Assembly: GCA_963719345.1 (NCBI GenBank)
Contig: CAVRCA010000002.1
Coordinates: forward strand, 1-64,000
DNA from: CAVRCA01 sp963719345
Lineage (GTDB): Bacteria; Pseudomonadota; Alphaproteobacteria; Acetobacterales; Acetobacteraceae
Length of the DNA: 64,000 nucleotides
Reading direction: 5' to 3'
The notes beneath the pieces are model-generated. The model did not search any database and had not been told where the DNA came from. It was given only the letters and a program-made list of their open reading frames with translations. Below are positions 26,722-35,862 of the stretch, one piece after another. The number at the start of each line of letters is the position of its first letter. The first letter of the stretch is position 1. Both the position numbers and the translations under genes were made by a program.

Positions 26722-27371
26722 CCGCGTCGGCGGGCGATCAGCAGCACGTTTGCGAACGGAGTTCCGCGCCAGCACGGCGCGACCTCCACATCGAAATCGT
26801 AGTCCTGCAATTTGCGGACGAGTGCTGCGACCGGAGGCGGACACACGTGCCGCCCGCTTCCCGGCGCGAGCATTCGGCAGAACCGCTCGAACGCCATGGT
26901 GAGTGTACTGCGCCACCCGCGCTCGGCATCGAGAGTGCGGATCAGCAGGGTCTTGCGCGCGGCCCGGGCGGTGCTGCGCAGCAGTCTCTCCTGGGCCGCC
27001 GGGTCGAGCTGGTAAAGCGCGTCGATCACCAGCACGGCGTCGGCGTCGGGAATTGTCGGGTCGCGCGCCAAATCCTGCGCTCTGACGCCGAGTGCCAGGC
27101 CCTGGCCGGCGCGGCTTGCCCGTTCGAGTTGCGCCGCGGCGCGATCGAGGCCGAGCACGACCCGCGCCAAGCCGGCCTCCAGGAGCGCGACCGCCATCTG
27201 GCCGGCGCCGCAGCCGACATCGACCACCTCGCCGAACCCGCCGATCCGGGCGGCGGCTTCGAGCACGTCGCGATGCACCGGATCGCGCCTGAGCTTGCCG
27301 GCGGCAAAGCCGCGCGCCGCGTGGCCGCACGCGGCGTACCGTCGCACTACCCGTTCGAACACCGCCTCCAA
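26706..27371 (-). CDS. Class I SAM-dependent methyltransferase
   Basis: 221 residues. SAM motif I EVVDVGCGAGQMAVALLEAG, motif II RVVLGLDRAAAQ, then DADAVLVIDALYQLD. The C-terminal WRGTPFANVLLIARR closes the fold. Substrate unknown; its place between an MlaC-like carrier and a halogenase-like flavoprotein suggests tailoring of the polyene or polyketide. The 3' end overlaps the convergent mlaC-like gene by 16 nt. Confidence 0.78.
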   Translation of the reverse strand: MEAVFERVVRRYAACGHAARGFAAGKLRRDPVHRDVLEAAARIGGFGEVVDVGCGAGQMAVALLEAGLARVVLGLDRAAAQLERASRAGQGLALGVRAQDLARDPTIPDADAVLVIDALYQLDPAAQERLLRSTARAARKTLLIRTLDAERGWRSTLTMAFERFCRMLAPGSGRHVCPPPVAALVRKLQDYDFDVEVAPCWRGTPFANVLLIARRRGQPEF

Positions 27372-27421
27372 ATCGTCCGACGCTGGGAGCCACCGCCCGG
27401 CCGCTGGTCGTCTCGGGCGCG

Positions 27422-27601
27422 ATGGCGTGCGAGCCAGCAGGACCGACCGAGGAAACGGAGCCCATCGTCGCGGACGGGGACGGCGTCGCCATGACGGCGC
27501 TGTCCTGCGGGCTCATTCTGCTCTCCGCTGGCTTGAGCCTGCTCGCCGCCCTGGCCTTCGTGCTGTGGCACGCAAGGCGGGCGCCGGCTTCGCCCGGCTG
27601 A
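27422..27601 (+). CDS. Possible small single-pass membrane protein, 59 residues
   Basis: Reads an acidic N-terminus (PTEETEPIVADGDG), then one strong hydrophobic helix (ALSCGLILLSAGLSLLAALA) followed by a short basic tail (WHARRAPASPG), which predicts an N-out/C-in or reverse single-pass topology. No clear Shine-Dalgarno. It fills the 257-nt gap between two leftward genes where nothing else reads well. The regular membrane-protein layout argues for a real gene, but length and lack of homologues I recognise keep this tentative. Confidence 0.35.
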   Translation: MACEPAGPTEETEPIVADGDGVAMTALSCGLILLSAGLSLLAALAFVLWHARRAPASPG

Positions 27602-27628
27602 CCGGAAGCCGGCGGATCGCGGCACGCA

Positions 27629-28957
27629 TCAGCCAGGTTGCGCCTGCCGAGATTGGACTTTCCGGGGCGGCCGATCCGAAACTCCGAGACGATGCAAAAC
27701 CCTGAACAGGCGATAGGTCGCCTTGAAGGCCACCAGTCGGAGATCGGGCCCCTGGCTGTCGTGCAGGTTGCCCGCGAGCACGCCGAACACGCCGTCCCGC
27801 ATGCCGAGCAGGTTGCGGGGCGCCATGAACATCGCACGGATCACCGGGTCGTTGATCCGGTAGATCAACCAGCCGACGCGCTCCATCGCGCGCTGCATGA
27901 CCTGCTCGGCCCGCCGGGCGACCGCCCGTGCCCGCGCCGGGTCGTCGAGCCAGGCGGACGCGACCTCCGCCCCCAGTTCCCCGGCCTTCATCGCCAGCAG
28001 GACGCCGCTCGAGAACACCGGATCGACGAACCCGTAGGCGTCGCCAATCAGCATGTAGCCGTCACCCCAGGCGCGACAGGAGCGGTACGAGTAGTTGCCG
28101 GCCGACATCACCTCCGAGCAGAGCGCGGCGCCCTGCATGCGGGTCCGTACCGTCGGACTCCGGTCGATCCGCTCGAACAGGAAATCGTGGACGCTGCCGC
28201 GACGCGACTTGAACGCGCGCTGCGTCCCGACAAAGCCGACGCTCATCGTCTCGTCGAGCAGCGGTATCATCCAGAACCAGCCGTCTTCGGCGAGAAGGAT
28301 GCTGATGCAGCCGGCGCGGTCGTCCGTGTGGCACTCGACGTTGCGGAAATGCGCGAACAAGGCGGCGGTGTTGTTCTGCTTGTCCGCCCTGATCGTGCCC
28401 AGCTTGTTGCCGAGGAACGTGTCGCGACCCGACGCATCCAGGACATAGCGGGGCGCATAGCGGACCAGCTCGCCTCCTGGCTGCCGAGCTGTGACAGTGG
28501 CGCGGCCGCCGCGGACGAAGGCGATGTCGGTCACGCGCACCCCCTCCTCGGCACGGGCTCCCTTCGCGCGGGCATTGGCGAACAGCAGCGCGTCGAGATC
28601 GGCGCGACGTACCTGGTAGCTGTGCGTGATCGTGGGGTCGGGCGAGTCGGCGAACTTGAACGTGATGCTGCGTCCGGTGTCGTCCGAGACGAACTCGGCG
28701 CCGGGCTTGTGGAGGCCGATCGCCGCCACGCCGTCCGCCACGCCCAGGCGCTCGAAAACGGCGAGATTGCGCGGCAGCAGCGACTCGCCGATGTGGAAGC
28801 GCGGATGCGTGTCCTTCTCCAGCAGCACGACCCGGCGACCTTGTTCGGCAAGCAGCGTGGCGGCGGTCGAGCCGGCCGGTCCACCGCCGATGACGAGCAC
28901 GTCGCAAGGCTGGGCGTCCGGCGAGGTCGAGGCGCCGGCAGGGTCGGGAGCGGCCAA
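27629..28957 (-). CDS. Halogenase-family FAD-dependent oxidoreductase
   Basis: 442 residues from TTG 28957, chosen for GAGGAG eight bases upstream. Dinucleotide fold VLVIGGGPAGSTAATLLAEQ, the HPRFHIGESLLP segment of tryptophan-halogenase-like enzymes, a Lys at 84 in GLHKPGAEF, and WFWMIP at residues 227-232, which fits the WxWxIP flavin-halogenase signature. YMLIGDAYGFVDPVFSSGV completes the FAD site. Such genes are common in aryl polyene and xanthomonadin loci, where bromination is known for xanthomonadin. Whether this one halogenates or acts as a plain oxidase is not decided by sequence. Divergent from the GT2 gene. Confidence 0.8.
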   Translation of the reverse strand: MAAPDPAGASTSPDAQPCDVLVIGGGPAGSTAATLLAEQGRRVVLLEKDTHPRFHIGESLLPRNLAVFERLGVADGVAAIGLHKPGAEFVSDDTGRSITFKFADSPDPTITHSYQVRRADLDALLFANARAKGARAEEGVRVTDIAFVRGGRATVTARQPGGELVRYAPRYVLDASGRDTFLGNKLGTIRADKQNNTAALFAHFRNVECHTDDRAGCISILLAEDGWFWMIPLLDETMSVGFVGTQRAFKSRRGSVHDFLFERIDRSPTVRTRMQGAALCSEVMSAGNYSYRSCRAWGDGYMLIGDAYGFVDPVFSSGVLLAMKAGELGAEVASAWLDDPARARAVARRAEQVMQRAMERVGWLIYRINDPVIRAMFMAPRNLLGMRDGVFGVLAGNLHDSQGPDLRLVAFKATYRLFRVLHRLGVSDRPPRKVQSRQAQPG

Positions 28958-29024
28958 GCAGTGTCTCCTCTCGCGGACGAGCGCACGATTGAGCGGGATC
29001 ATCGCCCCATGCCATGACGGACGG

Positions 29025-29810
29025 GTGCATGAGAAGCCCGAGCCGGCTCCCCGGATGGCGGTGGTCATCCCGGCGTTGAACGAAGCGGCCACGATCGGCC
29101 GCCTCGTCGCCGAATGCGCCGCGCTCGCGTGCGTGTCGAGCGTGCTCGTCGTGGACGACGGGTCTTCCGACGGGACGGGGGCGATCGCCGCCGAGAAGGG
29201 TGCCCGCGTGCTGCGCAACCCGGGCAATCGGGGCAAGGGGTTCAGCCTCGCCCGCGGCCTTGCCGCCGCCGTCGCGGGTGGAGCGGTGCGGGGCGCCACG
29301 CTCGACGGCGACGGGCAGCACCGGCCAGAGGATCTCGAGCGGATGCTGGCGTGCAGCCTGGCTTGGCCCGGGCACGTCGTCGTCGGCTCGCGTCGGGCCG
29401 CCGGCCGGGATGCGCCGCGGGCGCGGTTCGTCGCCAACCGGGTGGCCGATTTCTGGGTGTCGTGGGCGGCCGGCCACCCGATCGACGACAGCCAGTCCGG
29501 CCTGCGGATCTATCCTGCCGAGCTGATCCGCGCGCTGGCGGCGCGGCGGCCGCTGGCGTGCGGGTTCGGCTTCGAGAGCGAGGCGCTGATCGAGGCCGCC
29601 CGGCTCGGTTTTCGCACGGTGGCGGTCGACGTCCCGGCGATCTACGGCGATGCGCTGCACCGGCCAAGCCACTTCCGCCCGGTGCGCGACATCACCCGCA
29701 TCGTCGGGATGGTGGCGGGCAAGCTGTTCAGTCGGGGCATGGACCCGCTCGGCCTGTGGCGGTCGCTGACCCTGGAGCGGCTGCACGCGGCTAAGCCACC
29801 CCGCCATTGA
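29025..29810 (+). CDS. Glycosyltransferase family 2 protein
   Basis: About 261 residues, GT-A fold without membrane helices. AVVIPALNEAATIGRLVAEC, then LVVDDGSSDGTG and LDGDGQHRPEDLERM (DxD-type metal site), and DSQSGLRIYPAEL. GTG 29025 or ATG 29055 may start it. In aryl polyene clusters a GT2, often fused to an acyltransferase, is standard; here the acyltransferase is a separate gene at 35.8 kb. The 3' end overlaps the convergent ketoreductase gene by 20 nt. Confidence 0.83.
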   Translation: MHEKPEPAPRMAVVIPALNEAATIGRLVAECAALACVSSVLVVDDGSSDGTGAIAAEKGARVLRNPGNRGKGFSLARGLAAAVAGGAVRGATLDGDGQHRPEDLERMLACSLAWPGHVVVGSRRAAGRDAPRARFVANRVADFWVSWAAGHPIDDSQSGLRIYPAELIRALAARRPLACGFGFESEALIEAARLGFRTVAVDVPAIYGDALHRPSHFRPVRDITRIVGMVAGKLFSRGMDPLGLWRSLTLERLHAAKPPRH

Positions 29811-30510
29811 TCGAGATAGTCTGGCCGGTGATGTAGCCGGCGGCGTCGGAGGCGAGGAAGCCCACTAGGGCGGCGACCTCCTCCGGCCGGCCGGCGCGCT
29901 TCATCGGCACGATCTCGGCGATCCGCTTGCGGTCCAGCACGGCGGCGACCGCAGGAGAGTCGATGATCCCCGGCGCGACGGCATTCACCGTCAGCCCGCG
30001 GCTCGCCACCTCCAGCGACAGGGCGCGCACGGCGCCGATGAGCCCGGCCTTCGCCGCGGCATAGTTCACCTGGCCGCGATTCCCCGTGATCGCCGACAGC
30101 GAGGAGATCGCGACGATGCGGCCCCAGCGCGTCGCCATCAGGGGCAGCAGCAGCGGGCGGGTAACGGCGTAGAAGCCGGTCAGCGACACCTCGATGACGT
30201 CGCGCCATTGCCGCTCGGACATCCCGGCCAGCGGCACGTCGTCATGCGTTCCGGCGTTGTGGACGATCACCTGGGGTACCCCGACTGCCAATACCGGCGC
30301 GAGCGCCGCTTCGGCGGCGGCAACATCGGTAAGGTCGCAGGCGAGCGTTTCGGCCGAGCCGCCGGCGTCGCCGATCTCACGGGCCAGTCGCGCGGCGGCG
30401 TCGAGGCTGGTCCGGGCGTGGATGACGACATGCAGCCCGCGCGCCGAGAATTCGCGGCAGATCGCCGCACCGATCGGGCTCGCGCCGCCCGTGACCAGGG
30501 CGCGCCTCAC
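29791..30510 (-). CDS. 3-ketoacyl-ACP reductase (FabG/ApeQ-like) of aryl polyene operon
   Basis: 239-residue SDR. Cofactor motif ALVTGGASPIGAAI, NAG motif in VIVHNAGTHDD, and the catalytic Ser-Tyr-Lys: AISSLSAITGNRGQVNYAAAK. It reduces the beta-keto group after each chain extension. Start GTG at 30510 overlaps the dehydratase stop (GTGA). Last gene of the operon; equivalent to ApeQ in the E. coli aryl polyene system. Confidence 0.88.
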   Translation of the reverse strand: MRRALVTGGASPIGAAICREFSARGLHVVIHARTSLDAAARLAREIGDAGGSAETLACDLTDVAAAEAALAPVLAVGVPQVIVHNAGTHDDVPLAGMSERQWRDVIEVSLTGFYAVTRPLLLPLMATRWGRIVAISSLSAITGNRGQVNYAAAKAGLIGAVRALSLEVASRGLTVNAVAPGIIDSPAVAAVLDRKRIAEIVPMKRAGRPEEVAALVGFLASDAAGYITGQTISINGGVA

Positions 30511-30917
30511 GCCGGTCGTTCCGGGAGGGCGATCGTCGCCCGCCCCGTCACCAGCGAGCGGCCGTCGGCGGCGATGATGCGGAAGCCGTAGATCAGCCCG
30601 GCGGGTTGCGACAGCTCCAGCGAGGCGGTGACGTCCAGTTCGCCGATCCGCGGGTCATCCAGGCGCTCCGCGGTGGCCAAAACCCCGCTCAGCGCGGCAA
30701 GGTAGCCCGGCGGCTGGATCGAGCCGGCTTGCAGCGCGCCGTGCAGCGCCGCCGCCTGCAAGCCGTATTCGATGCCGCAGAGGGCGCCGAGCCGCCCGTC
30801 GCGGCGCAGCGGATTGGCCGGGTCGAGATGGAGTGCGGGAGCGGCACAGGATGCGCGCTGCGATCCCACGCCGACGACGCTCTCCAGCAGGCACATCGCC
30901 CCCTGGTGCGGGATCAG
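30507..30917 (-). CDS. ApeP-like 3-hydroxyacyl-ACP dehydratase (hotdog fold), CTG start proposed
   Basis: About 136 residues. The first ATG in frame (30896) cuts off the conserved catalytic segment: the codons before it read LIPHQG, so the motif LIPHQGAMCLLESVVGV only exists if translation begins upstream. CTG at 30915-30917 overlaps the preceding stop as CTGA, mirroring the GTGA junctions elsewhere in this operon, so I propose CTG as start. Downstream features (ALCGIEYGLQAAALHGAL, RIGELDVTAS) fit ApeP. With ApeI-type dehydratase at 36.7 kb it should form the heterodimeric ApeI:ApeP enzyme. Confidence 0.8.
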   Translation of the reverse strand: MIPHQGAMCLLESVVGVGSQRASCAAPALHLDPANPLRRDGRLGALCGIEYGLQAAALHGALQAGSIQPPGYLAALSGVLATAERLDDPRIGELDVTASLELSQPAGLIYGFRIIAADGRSLVTGRATIALPERPA

Positions 30918-31741
30918 CGACGCGAATGCTGCTGGCGGCCGAGCATGGCTGCGACCCTGATCTCCAGATGGCCGTTCAGCAATGGTGCGGCCGACCGGTC
31001 CGGCGCGCGGCGCGCGAACGCCTCCAGCAGCCGCAGCGAGCGGGCGGCCGGGTTGCCATCGCTGAGCCGGCGCAAGGAGGGCGCTTCAGGCAACATCGCG
31101 TCCATGTCGGCAGGCCCGGCGACGTAGCCGAATATCGAGCAGCGCCTGAGCGTCCTCGCGATGCCCGGGGCCAGCACAAGGCCGACGCCGAATGCGCCCG
31201 CGGTCTGGCGCACCGCGTCGAGCGGCGGCGGCAGCGGCAGGTCGTAGACGCAGAGCAGGGTCGGGGCCTGTTCGACCGCTGCCTGCGCCACCGCCTTGAG
31301 CAGTGCCGCGGCCGAACGTCGCGTCGTGGCAGCCGAGGCAGGTGAACGGCTGGCGCGAGCCGGTTGCGATCGACCAATAGCCGGCGGCGGCGTTGTGCAC
31401 CGAGTTGTGGAACTGCGTCGGCGAGACCGCCGCGGCGGCGTCGGCGAGCGTCTCCAGAATGGCGTGGACCAGCGCGCCGTCGCCGTTCGAGGTGCGCGAA
31501 AACGCTCGTCAACGTATCGGCCGGGAAGCCGGCCATGGGCTCGCTGCGTCCGCCACGGCGAGAGCCAGCCGCACGGACGCGCTGGCGCGGCGCCGTTCGG
31601 TGGCCGACAGCATGGCCGGCGCCGGCGCGGCAGGCTCGCGCCAGGAACGTGTCGCCTGGCCCGCGAGAACCGGTGGCCGCTTCGTCCCAGCCCTGCAGCC
31701 CCGGACCCCAGACCGACACGCCCGCATACTGACGCGCGCAT
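30914..31741 (-). pseudogene. ApeC-like ketosynthase chain-length factor (frame broken several times)
   Basis: Beta-ketoacyl synthase-like protein of the PF13723 type, partner of the ketosynthase. Pieces in different frames line up in order: SVWGPGLQGWDEA, then APAMLSATERRRASASVRLA, TLTSVF, FHNSVHNAAAGYWSIATGSR, LLKAVAQAAVEQAPTLLCVY and AAPLLNGHLEIRVAAMLG to the stop at 30914. The chain-length-factor identity rests on the NAAAGYWSIA motif. ATG at 31741 shares one base with the likely ketosynthase stop (TGATG). At least four indels are needed; they could be sequence errors or real decay. Length once repaired is about 275 residues. Confidence 0.72.
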
Positions 31742-32927
31742 CACCGGCGTGCCCAGCAGCAGGCTGCAATTGATGCCGCCGAAGCCGAAGGAGTTGCTGA
31801 TCGCGCGGCGGACCGGCCGCTCGACATTCTCCGTCAGCACCGCGGCGCGGAGCGCCGGGTCGGGCTCGGTCAGGTTGAGGCAGCCCGGCAGCAGCCCATG
31901 GCGGATGCCAGCGCCGTGATATCGCCTCCACGATGCCGGCCGCGCCGAGCGTGTGGCCGGTCCAGCCCTTGGTCGAACTGCACGGGGATCGCGGGGCCGA
32001 ACACGCGCGGCGACCGCCGCATCCTCCGTCGCATCGTTCGCGCGGGTGCCGGTGCCGTGCAGGTTCACGTAGTCGATCGCGTCGGCGGGCAGCCCGGCGC
32101 CGTCGCAGCGCCTGCGTCGCATCGCCGCGGCCGCGCCGCGCCGCTTCGGGTGCGGCGCCGACATGTGGTGGCCGTCGCTGCTCGCGCCGTAGCCGAGCAG
32201 CGCCACGCCGTGCCGTCCGGTCGGCCGCTCGAGCAGCGCGAAGCCCGCCGCCTCGCCGATCGAGAGCCCGTTGCGCGTCGCATCGCACGGGCCGGCATGG
32301 CCCGGGGAGAGCAGCTCCAGCGCGGCGAAGCCGTGCAAGGTCATGCGGCAAAGACTGTCGGCGCCGCCCACCACCGCCGCATCGCAGACGCCGGCCTCGA
32401 TCAGATGGTGGGCGTCGGCGAACGCCCGTGCGCCGACGAGGCGCAGGCGGTCGGAGACGACCATCGCCGGCCCGCGCAGCCCGAGCGCGGCGCGCACGAA
32501 GCGGGCCAGCGAGACCATGTCGTGCGTTGGGCGTAGTCGAAATCCTCGGGCAGCGCGCCGCTGACGGGATCGCGGGCGCGATAGGCCTCCTCGCTGGCGA
32601 GGATGCCGGAGGTGCTGGTGCCGAGGACGACCCCGATGCGGCCCGCGCCGATGACGCTCGCGTGCCGCCGCCGACGTGCTCGGCAAAGCCGTCGCGTGCG
32701 GAGTGCCATGTCGGCGAGACGGTTGTTGCGGCAATCAAAGCCGGCGAGCGCCGGCCGGCAGCCGTGCGTCTCGACCCCCTCACGCGGCCGATGAACCCGC
32801 CCGTTACGTCCTCGAAGTCGCAGGCCCGCAGACCGCTCCGACGCTCGCGCAGCGCGGCCAAAGTCCCGGCGTCGCCGCGCCCGACGGCGCTGATCGCGGT
32901 GATCGCGGTTACGAACAGGGGGCGCAT
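31741..32927 (-). pseudogene. ApeO/ApeR-like beta-ketoacyl-ACP synthase (frame broken several times)
   Basis: FabF-type ketosynthase. Ordered pieces: MRPLFVTAITAISAVGRG, then RIGVVLGTSTSGILASEEAY, THDMVSLARFVRAALGLRGP, the active-site block TACASS (catalytic Cys) in a frame one off from its flanks, ADAHHLIEAGVCDAAVVGG, NLHGTGTRANDATE (His), GWTGHTLGAAGIVEA (His) and NSFGFGGINCSLLLG. The Cys block is bracketed by two compensating shifts. A run of one frame stays open through this and the next gene and would hide the problem. ATG at 32927 shares one base with the MMPL stop (TGATG). Expected about 395 residues. Confidence 0.78.
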
Positions 32928-35281
32928 CAGGTGGCCTCCCGGCCCGGGCGTGGGCCGGCGAACAGGAAACTGAAGCAAAGCGCGCTACCGCGCCCGATGA
33001 CCACGGTCTGGCCGATGTCGCGCAGCAGCGGCGTGCGGCACATCGCGAGCAGGCCGAAGGTCGGCACCGTCATGGCGTTGCAGGTGAGCAGCGTGCGCAG
33101 GGTGCGCGCGCGCTCCTCCTCGTCGAGCTGACGGCGGGCGAAGAACAGCGCGTAGTCGAGCCCGACCCCGGCGACGAACTGCACCGACACGATGGTGAGC
33201 AGCGACAGCCGCGCTGCCGGCGGCGGTCAGCAGGGCGATGGTGACCAGCGCCGCCGCCGCGATCGAGCCGACGACGCGGAGCACGCGCCGCGCGTCGCTC
33301 AATCCGACCAGCAGCGCGAGCGACCGCGAGCAGCGCGCCGAGGCCCAGCCAGCGGAGCGCCGCCGCGTGTGGTCGCCACGAGGCCGTTCGGCGCTGCTGC
33401 CATGTCGACGTAGAGCGCGCCGGCGGCCTGCAACGGCCGCGGCGAAGCGCGACGGGTCGCGCACGCCGCGCGGAACCACCAGCCCGAACCAGCCGTCGTC
33501 GCGCTGGAACAGCAGCGCGCCGATCCGCGTCTTGTCATGCCCGGGGGCAAGTCGGCCGGGGTGAGCGGCTCCATGTTCCGCGCCGCTGCGACATCGTCTA
33601 GGAAGGGCCGCAGCGCCTCGGGGCGAAATGGCAGTCCGGCCTGGGCTTCGGCAACCCGCGCCGCGAGGACGTCGGGGTCGGGCAGCGAGGCGCGGCGAGC
33701 CAGCTGGGTCGTCGCGCTCGGCAGGAAGCGAGCGGCGACCTCCGCGCCGGTGATCGCGCCCTGGGCCTGCAACTCGCCCAGCAACGGCAGCAGCTGTTTC
33801 CTCCTGTTCCAGCACCGCCTCGGCGCTGGCGGCTTTGACGAGGGCGACTTGCCCGGCGTCCGGGGCGCCAAGCTCGGCGCGGAGTTCGGCGTCGAGCGCC
33901 AGCGCCGCCGGCGGCACCGGGCTGAGCGCGGCCAGGCCCGCTGCAAAGTCGGGCCGCCGATCACGAGCAGATAGAGCGCCGCCGACGACCGCCACGGCGA
34001 GCGCCGGCGGCACGCGTAACGGCGCCATCGCTCGATGCGCAGGAGACGCGCGGGATCGCCCGCCGGCAGCGGCGCGAGATCGGCTGCGACGATGAGGCGC
34101 GGCAACAGGAACCGGGTTGCCGCGGCGGCGACCAGCAGTCCGACCACGGAGAACAGCCCGAGCTGCGAAAGCCCAGGGAAGCCCGAGAACAGCATCCCCG
34201 TCAGGCCGAGCGCGGCGGTCAGCGACCGCGAGACCGAACGCCTGGCCGATGCGCCGCAGGGTCGCCGGCGCGGCTTCAAGCTGCTTGCGATGGCCGATCA
34301 GCAGCACCGGATAGTCGATGGTGACGCCCAGCATGGTCATGCCAAAGCCGAGGGCGACGCCGTGGACGAAGCCGAACGTCAGCTGGACGACAAGGGAAGC
34401 GGCGGCCAGCCCGAGCACGACCGGGATCGCGATAGCGGCGATCACCCAGCAGCGAGCGGAACCGCCAGAGCAGGAGAGGCCGATCAGGAGGGTCGAGGCG
34501 ATCGACAGCGGTCGATGTCGCTGCGGATCGAACGGCGCGGCGTCCCGCGAGAACAGGGCCGTGCCGCTGGCGAGCAGTCGCGCGCCGCGCGGCTCGCTGG
34601 CCGCGAACGCCGCCTCGGATCGCCTGGATCGCCCGTTCCTGGGCGGCGACCTCGAACCCGCTGCCGCGCATCTTGGCGAGGATCAGCGCACGATCGCGGT
34701 CGGCGGCGAACCACACGCCCTCGACGCTGCGCAGCTTCGTCGGCCCCGCCCAATCGCCGACGAGGGCGAGGAACGCGCCGGTCGGGTCGGCCAGACCGAA
34801 CTGCGAAACCAACGGCGAGGCCGAGGACTGCAGCCGGCCGAGCAGACGCTGCAGGTCGGCCCGCAGGGCGCCGACGGTGAAGCCGTCCGGTGTCGTGCCG
34901 GGCGGACAGCAGATAGCGATAACGGAACAGCAACTCCTGCTCCGTCGATCCGACACCCAGGCTCGCGCCGTCGCTGACGGTGTCGAACAATCCAGTGCGG
35001 TCCAGCTTGGCGGCCATGCTGCTGCTGATGCCGGCCAGCGCCGCCGGGGGCGCCCCATCGATGCCGAGCAGGATCAGGCCGGCGGCCGGACCCGACCGGA
35101 TTTCGCGCAGGAGGAACTGCTCGGCCGCGGTCTGACCCCTCGGCAGCAGGTCGGTGATGTCGGTGCGAAGGTCGATGCGGGTCAGCACGATCGCCAGCAG
35201 GACTGCCGCGCCGATCAGCGCACCGGCAATCGGCAGCCCCCGCCGCACGGTCAGCCGCGACACCGTCGCCAGCGCGGTCAC
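32927..35281 (-). pseudogene. MMPL-family exporter of aryl polyene operon (frame broken many times)
   Basis: Resistance-nodulation-division-like lipid exporter, about 780 residues when pieced together. Pieces in order: TRIDLRTDITDLLPRGQTAA (N-terminal loop), LRSVEGVWFAADRDRALIL, VVLGLAAASLVVQLTFGFVH and TMLGVTIDYPVLLIGHRK (central helices), GLSQLGLFSVVGLLVAAAAT, KTRIGALLFQRDDGWFG, and SVQFVAGVGLDYALFFARRQ near the end. The reading frame switches at least ten times, mainly between two frames, with both gains and losses. GTG at 35281 overlaps the LolA-like stop (GTGA). It would move the polyene lipid across or out of the inner membrane. Confidence 0.78.
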
Positions 35282-35862
35282 GTCGCCGGTCGGATCGTCA
35301 TCAGTGACTGGTCGCCATTGGATTGCGTGATCCGGACGCTGCGCAGGTCCGTATCGGCGCCGTCCACCACGACCTGTCGAAGCAGCCGCGTCAGGCTGGC
35401 GTCCTTCGGGGTGAGCGTCAGCCGCCAGTCCTGCACACTGCCCTGCATCGCAACGTCGTAGGACCGGCGCAGGGTCCCGAGATCGCCCGCCAGCGTGCCC
35501 CGCACCGCATCGACCAGGGCGCGCAACGGCGGCTCGAAGTCCAGCTCGAGAACCCGTGCCTGATCGCCAGCCACGATCGACAGCCGATCCCCGTCCACCA
35601 TCAGGCTTTCCTGGATCGGTTCGGTCGTGACCTTCTCAAAGTGGTCGGGGCGGCGGTACTCGAGCCAGCCCTTGCTGCGCACCGGCTGCGTGAGGGCGGC
35701 GAGCGTCTTTTCCTCGGCAAACGAGCTTCGCCGCTCGGGCACGCTGGCCAAGTGCTGCATCAGCTCCTCAACCGCTCCGGGAGGCGCCGGCGGCGACGGC
35801 GCCGCGCCTGCTCCGGGCAGCAGGAGCACGGCCGCGACCAGCACCATCGTCCGCTGCCACAT
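35278..35862 (-). CDS. LolA-like outer-membrane lipoprotein carrier (ApeL-like)
   Basis: 194 residues with a signal peptide (MVLVAAVLLLPGAGAAPSPP). The LolA-type domain starts VEELMQHLASVPERRSSFAE, continues GWLEYRRPDHFEKVTTEP and closes with DADLRSVRITQSNGDQ-like sequence (DTDLRSVRITQSNGDQ). In aryl polyene clusters this protein is thought to carry the lipidated product to the outer membrane. ATG 35862 starts exactly at the signal peptide but lies 95 nt inside the upstream acyltransferase frame. Confidence 0.82.
   Translation of the reverse strand: MWQRTMVLVAAVLLLPGAGAAPSPPAPPGAVEELMQHLASVPERRSSFAEEKTLAALTQPVRSKGWLEYRRPDHFEKVTTEPIQESLMVDGDRLSIVAGDQARVLELDFEPPLRALVDAVRGTLAGDLGTLRRSYDVAMQGSVQDWRLTLTPKDASLTRLLRQVVVDGADTDLRSVRITQSNGDQSLMTIRPAT

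Noticed and set aside
30914..32734. Single intact 606-residue minus-strand gene
   Set aside because: The frame stays open but mixes real ketosynthase pieces with nonsense Arg/Ala-rich stretches; it spans two genes and conceals indels.
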